Below, piece after piece: positions 60,304 through 64,000 of a stretch of 64,000 bases of DNA. The stretch spans positions 186,001-250,000 of the forward strand of contig NZ_JBQKLQ010000004.1 in assembly GCF_052116145.1 (NCBI RefSeq), given 5' to 3'. Numbering within the stretch: the stretch's first letter is position 1; every line of letters begins with the position of its first letter. The notes under the pieces were generated by a model. The model did no database searches. It was given only the letters and a program-made list of their open reading frames with translations, and was not told where the DNA came from. A program made the position numbers and the translations under genes. The DNA is from Fundicoccus sp052116145 (GTDB taxonomy: Bacteria; Bacillota; Bacilli; Lactobacillales; Aerococcaceae).

Positions 60304-61056
60304 ATGAAGTATGTGAAAGTCGATAGTGTCACAATTGGAGAAGGTAGACCTAAAATTATTGTCCCTCTAACCGGACGAACGCAAGAAGATGTCTTGTTGG
60401 AAGCTCATCAAGCGCGCAAATCACCGTGTGATTTAGTAGAATGGCGCATCGATTTGTTTGAAGCGCTCAAACAGGACGGGGCAGTTGCCCACTTATCGCA
60501 CCAAATTCGTGACTTAATTCAAAAGCCATTATTGATTACCTTTCGTAGTGTGGCTGAAGGCGGCAATGTCGAGTTACCAGTGGAAGAGTATTATATTCTT
60601 TACCGAACGATCATGTTGAATGGTAGTGTGGATTTAATTGATCTTGAGTTAGCTATGCCAGACTATATTGTACTAGGCTTGAAAAATATTGCATATTTAA
60701 ATAATGTGAAAGTCATCATGAGTTTTCATGATTTTAATGGGACGCCAACTAAAAACATTCTCTTGCAGAAGTTGAAGCAGATGCAGCAAAAAGGAGCGGA
60801 CATTGCCAAACTTGCCGTCATGCCAACATCAGCTGACGATGTATTAACTGTATTGTCGACGACATTGAGAGCGAGCAAAGAATTTGATATCCCACTGGTG
60901 ACGATTGCGATGGGGGATTTAGGGAAGGTGTCTCGTTTTACAGGTGAACTTTTTGGTTCAGCAGCCACTTTCGCCTCACTAGAAGACACGTCCGCTCCTG
61001 GACAGCTACCTTTACGAACGATGCGGGACTTACAAGATTTACTGAAATTATCATAA
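60304..61056 (+). CDS. aroD: Type I 3-dehydroquinate dehydratase
   Basis: A 250-residue class I dehydroquinase that dehydrates 3-dehydroquinate to 3-dehydroshikimate through a lysine Schiff base. The catalytic pair is His142 in MSFHDF and Lys169 in ADIAKLAVMP, close to the classic H143/K170. VEWRIDLFE and SRFTGELFGSAATFASLEDT are also family blocks, the latter given in part. Position after apbE, and not in an aro cluster, suggests a role with quinate or shikimate catabolism or reduction. AAGGAGG precedes ATG 60304. Confidence 0.9.
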   Translation: MKYVKVDSVTIGEGRPKIIVPLTGRTQEDVLLEAHQARKSPCDLVEWRIDLFEALKQDGAVAHLSHQIRDLIQKPLLITFRSVAEGGNVELPVEEYYILYRTIMLNGSVDLIDLELAMPDYIVLGLKNIAYLNNVKVIMSFHDFNGTPTKNILLQKLKQMQQKGADIAKLAVMPTSADDVLTVLSTTLRASKEFDIPLVTIAMGDLGKVSRFTGELFGSAATFASLEDTSAPGQLPLRTMRDLQDLLKLS

Positions 61057-61248
61057 ATACCTATTACATTCCAATACACGGCTTTTTTATAAAACGGCGC
61101 AAACTCATGTCGTGATATACAAGCTGTGTTTTTTCAGCTCACTTATTTCTTGTTGCTCTAAAAGAAATAAGTGATTAGACCTTTCTCCAACAGCTTTAGC
61201 TAAGGAAGGTTTGCTTCTGGAGGGAAGCGCTCAGAATTTATAAAGAAG
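61057..61248. other. Intergenic stretch with a hairpin
   Basis: TCACTTATTTCT (61139-61150) pairs with AGAAATAAGTGA (61163-61174), a likely terminator of apbE-aroD although the T run is short. Nothing else is seen. Confidence 0.5.
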
Positions 61249-61289
61249 AAAACTCCGCTTAGCGACTGGAATCGCGAGGCGGAGTTTTT
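61249..61289. terminator. Terminator of the amylase gene, probably bidirectional
   Basis: AAAACTCCGC pairs with GCGGAGTTTTT, with inner TTAGCGA/TCGCGA pairing. It lies 29 bases past the amylase stop on the minus strand, and T/A tracts occur on both sides. Confidence 0.75.
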
Positions 61290-61317
61290 CTGTAACTGAG
61301 TGTGGGCTTATTGTTCC

Positions 61318-63231
61318 TTAATTGTCGGTTTGGTTGATGAAGTGGCCTTTGTCTAAAGTGAGGAGGCCGGTGCCGCCGTTTTCCAAAAGTGGCAGGGGCA
61401 AACGGATGCGCGTTCCTTGGGCCTGGTAGGTTTCACCTGTGTAGTGGTCGGTGACGAGCGCGTCGGCTTCGCTAAGTTCGAGTGTGATGTCGGTGGCTTC
61501 TTCGGCCTTACTAAAGAGCAGGTAGACCGACTCGTCTTGGTAGTTACGCGCAACTAGAATATAATTCTCGGCGTTTGATCCGGCCAGCAATTGACGCTCG
61601 CCTTTAGAAAGGCTATCAGAAAACTGGTGGCGGAAATCTAAGACTGTTTGGTAGTGAGTTAGTGTGGCGTTGTCTCTAGCTGTTGCAACTTCCCAATCCA
61701 GGTCATAGCGGTTGTCATAAATCGGCCAGTTGTTGGCGCCGGTTTGAGCGAGCTCCTCGCCGTAATAAATGACGGGTTGACCTTTGGCTGTCAACTGTAA
61801 GCTGGCGGCCAATTGGTACTTGCCAAGATGGTTGTTCAACATATACAAGAAGCCGGTCTCATCGTGGCTACTGAGAAACTGGCCGCCAGTCGCGTTGCTT
61901 GTCATGGCTTCGTTACGTTTAATTAGTTGCTCATTAGCGCCGACTAAATTGCCATTGATAAAATTACGAGCCGTTTCTTTAAATTTAAAATCGAGTACAG
62001 AGTCCATCATGCCATTAGTTAGATAGTGTTTATGGTTGATAGGGTCAGCGCCCCAAGCTTCTGCGATTAATTTAAAATCGGGATTTTTTTCTGTTAATTG
62101 ATTACGAAAGTGTTTCAAAGTCACCGTATCCACATGAATTGCGGTATCGACACGGAAACTGGCGATGGAATGACCGTTTTCTGTGGTTGCCATATCTAGC
62201 CAGGCCGTTTGCCAAGCAACGATTTGCTCGCGAACGTCAGGATCTTCCGTTAGTAAATCGGGTAGGCCAGAGAGGGATTCGCTCACGGAATCATTACCAG
62301 GCGTTAGCCTAATCATGTCACTAAAGACCGCGCGATCTTCGTCAGTTGGATAGCCTTCTACTTGTGACTCGCCTTTGCCGTCATCAGGATGTAGGCCATA
62401 ACCTGTATGATTTAAGACAACGTCCACCATAATCTTTATGTCTTGTTCAGCGGCCGCATCAATTAATTTATGAAAGTCCTCTAAGCTACCGAAGTGTGGA
62501 TTCAACTCTTCAAAATTTTCAGCCCAGTAGCCGTGGTAGCCATAGAAGGCGCCATCCGTTGTGCCCGCAGACACATCATATTGAATATTGGCGACAATCG
62601 GTGATAGCCAAATAGTGGTCACACCGAGCTCGGCTAAGTAATCGAGTTTTTCGGTTACACCTGCAAAGTCGCCTCCTTGGTAAGTCCCGCGTGGGTTGTC
62701 AGCTTCAGCATAAGCTAGGTCGTAAGGGTTGTTGTTATCAGCTTGACCGTCATAAAACCGGTCAGTTAATAGGAAGTAAATGACTTCTTCCTCCCAGTCG
62801 CGTCGCTCGTGGTCTGGCAGTTCATTGGCTAGAATCGTGACCGGATAGTCGATTTCCTTAATGATTCCTCCGTCTTCGTCGGTGGCCACAACGGGTAGAA
62901 AGTAATCGCCAGCTTCAATTGCTTGATTGGCTGAAATAGAAACAACCATTAATTCAAGTGGGATATCAATTTTGTTGCTCGCACCAATTTGGGAGGCATC
63001 AAGCGTGATACGGCTGATGGCTGGATCATCAAAACCCTTGAGTTCCACTAGAAAGTGTTGGTCGGGATATACTTGATTGAGTATTTGCTTATCGTTGGTG
63101 ACTAAGACTTGGTCGTTAGCATAGAGTGTCTGATTGGGAAGACCTGTCGACAAGGGGGCAGCGATACTTAAAGCCAAAGCCGAGGTAGTCAATCGGATTA
63201 AATTTTTAGAGAAAAATGGTTTTATACGCAT
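61318..63231 (-). CDS. Secreted alpha-amylase-type GH13 enzyme
   Basis: A 637-residue secreted glycosidase. The signal peptide (about 1-38) ends LYA before NDQVL. A beta-rich N-terminal domain (about 40-140) precedes the GH13 barrel: DVVLNH (270-275), FRVDTAIH with nucleophile Asp362, LIAEAWG with acid/base Glu391, and FLSSHDE with Asp457. GTYQGGDFAGVTEKLDYL near 182-199 is typical of extracellular starch-degrading enzymes. There is no sorting signal. It should cut starch, glycogen or maltodextrins. AAAGGAG precedes the ATG at 63229-63231. Confidence 0.9.
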   Translation of the reverse strand: MRIKPFFSKNLIRLTTSALALSIAAPLSTGLPNQTLYANDQVLVTNDKQILNQVYPDQHFLVELKGFDDPAISRITLDASQIGASNKIDIPLELMVVSISANQAIEAGDYFLPVVATDEDGGIIKEIDYPVTILANELPDHERRDWEEEVIYFLLTDRFYDGQADNNNPYDLAYAEADNPRGTYQGGDFAGVTEKLDYLAELGVTTIWLSPIVANIQYDVSAGTTDGAFYGYHGYWAENFEELNPHFGSLEDFHKLIDAAAEQDIKIMVDVVLNHTGYGLHPDDGKGESQVEGYPTDEDRAVFSDMIRLTPGNDSVSESLSGLPDLLTEDPDVREQIVAWQTAWLDMATTENGHSIASFRVDTAIHVDTVTLKHFRNQLTEKNPDFKLIAEAWGADPINHKHYLTNGMMDSVLDFKFKETARNFINGNLVGANEQLIKRNEAMTSNATGGQFLSSHDETGFLYMLNNHLGKYQLAASLQLTAKGQPVIYYGEELAQTGANNWPIYDNRYDLDWEVATARDNATLTHYQTVLDFRHQFSDSLSKGERQLLAGSNAENYILVARNYQDESVYLLFSKAEEATDITLELSEADALVTDHYTGETYQAQGTRIRLPLPLLENGGTGLLTLDKGHFINQTDN

Positions 63232-63244
63232 GGTAAGCTCCTTT

Positions 63245-63290
63245 TGGAAGTGTTTACAGTTATTATAACTTTTGTGCTGAATAATGGCAA
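63245..63290 (-). promoter_or_regulatory. Amylase promoter with a possible cre site
   Basis: On the minus strand TTGCCA (63285-63290), a 17-base spacer and TATAAT (63262-63267) form a near-consensus promoter. TGTAAACACTTCCA (63245-63258), just past the -10, matches cre at 12 of 14 positions, but the central CG is CA. CcpA control of amylase would be expected. Confidence 0.65.
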
Positions 63291-63293
63291 TGA

Positions 63294-63707
63294 ATGTCTA
63301 GTCACGCATACACTAGCATAAAGGAGGCGAGTGTCTTACCAGTTGTCAAGCAAATTGAGTTGCATCCTTATTTCCAACAAGTCGATAGCCGAGCCTTCCA
63401 TCAATCGAAAAAGATTATCACGCAAGCATGGAGTCCTTTAGGTGCTGGGCAAGGCAGTATGGACGATCCTTTGCTTAGCGAACTTGCTCACACGCATCAA
63501 CGCTCAACTGGACAGATAGTCTTACGTTATTTAGTCCAACTCGGTGCCTTACCGCTACCTAAATCACGTCACGCTGGTCGCCAACAAGACAACTTAACTA
63601 TCTTTGACTTCGAACTATCTAACGAAGAGATGGAAAGAGTTAGCAACTTATCTAAAGAAGACGGACGACTATTTGATCAACATCCAGAAAGCTTCAGTGA
63701 CCTCTAA
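63294..63707 (+). pseudogene. Truncated aldo/keto reductase remnant
   Basis: The frame matches only the C-terminal half of an aldo/keto reductase: KQIELHPYFQQVDSRAF, TQAWSPLGAGQGS, QIVLRYLVQLGALPLPKSRH and DNLTIFDFELSNEEM. The first about 140 residues, with Asp, Tyr, Lys and His of the active site, are missing. It begins 4 bases from the amylase -35, has a stop just upstream and no ribosome binding site. It is therefore most likely a deletion relic. Confidence 0.8.
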
Positions 63708-63733
63708 ACTAATAAATGCCATCATGACATATA

Positions 63734-63814
63734 AAAAGAGCAGCCTTGTGTAGTGTCCCTTAAATCCGAACACAGATTTAGGGGATCACTACAGCCTTAG
63801 GCTGCTCTTTTTTT
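63734..63814. terminator. Long bidirectional terminator
   Basis: AAAGAGCAGCC pairs with GGCTGCTCTTT, with inner GTAGTG/CACTAC and TAAATC/GATTTA stems, and T7 follows. It separates the aldo/keto reductase remnant from the convergent partial gene. Confidence 0.8.
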
Positions 63815-63836
63815 ACCGCTTGATTAACGAATGGAT

Positions 63837-64000
63837 TTATTTGTTTAAGTGGTTCTCGCGAACATCTTTCATACCCCAGCCCCAAGCAACGACTTCGTCG
63901 ATGACTGCGTGAACAGTTGGTGTGTGAACTTCTGAGGGTTGGAATTCTTTCATATCCACGAAATCAGTGAAGTAGTTGAATGCACCATGTGGTGTAACTG
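63837..64000 (-). CDS. C-terminal end of an unidentified protein, 5' part beyond the window
   Basis: The last 53 codons of a minus-strand gene that continues past base 64000. The translation includes PHGAFNYFTDFVDMKEFQPS and HAVIDEVVAWGWGMK, ending HLNK. The pattern loosely recalls the C-terminus of FMN-dependent NAD(P)H oxidoreductases, but this is not enough to assign a family. Confidence 0.6.
   Translation of the reverse strand, partial: VTPHGAFNYFTDFVDMKEFQPSEVHTPTVHAVIDEVVAWGWGMKDVRENHLNK

Noticed and set aside
61784..62026. 80-codon frame antisense to the amylase
   Set aside because: It is a shadow of the GH13 coding sequence.

Overview
The window reads as chromosomal DNA of a low-GC Gram-positive bacterium of the Lactobacillales type. 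AAGGAGG-like ribosome binding sites precede nearly every gene. Other signs are sigma-A promoters with cre sites, LacI-family regulators, CUT1 sugar ABC importers, a phosphatidylglycerolphosphate synthase, and Rho-independent terminators after most units. The genus cannot be fixed from sequence alone; Aerococcaceae or Carnobacteriaceae relatives are a guess. No tRNA, rRNA, CRISPR array, intact insertion sequence or prophage gene was seen.

Bases 1-5100 hold a truncated ccdA, a DUF1232 protein, a secreted flavocytochrome-like reductase with a long acidic tail, a helix-hairpin-helix protein and two tandem GNAT acetyltransferases. Bases 5441-13117 are a cre/LacI-controlled operon ending in the 2-keto-3-deoxygluconate (KDG) pathway: regulator, TIM-barrel isomerase-like protein, KDG kinase, carboxylate transporter, a hydantoinase A/oxoprolinase protein, a HExxH protein I do not recognise, and KDPG aldolase. 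The entry substrate is unknown. Bases 13321-21085 are a second cre/LacI operon with three copies of an 18-bp operator. It encodes a GH31 glycosidase, a CUT1 importer without its own ATPase, and a DUF624 protein.

Bases 21229-36003 are mostly housekeeping and stress genes: an RluA-type pseudouridine synthase, gap, pgsA, two VOC proteins, quinone and aldo/keto reductases, a protein with a duplicated GIY-YIG-like fold, a CHAD protein, an abasic-site (SRAP) protein, FetAB-type exporter genes and a TauE-type permease. A seven-copy 31-bp tandem repeat lies at 26827-27043. Bases 36052-41116 carry an AraC regulator divergent from mglBAC (galactose/methylgalactoside import). Bases 41392-46426 hold reductases, an esterase, a MaoC hydratase and a second repeat locus. 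Bases 46432-51088 are a ugpAEBC-like glycerol-3-phosphate importer whose promoter carries six PhoP-box-like half-sites.

Bases 52524-55821 encode two related ATP-grasp ligase-like proteins around an esterase-fold protein, the best candidate for an undescribed pathway. An unusual 900-bp non-coding island follows, then a MetNIQ-type methionine importer, an apbE-aroD pair, a secreted GH13 amylase, a truncated aldo/keto reductase remnant and a partial gene at the right edge.

Across the window, all four ABC-importer binding proteins have ordinary type I signal peptides and no lipobox cysteine. That is unexpected for a Gram-positive and suggests an unusual lipoprotein status in this organism.
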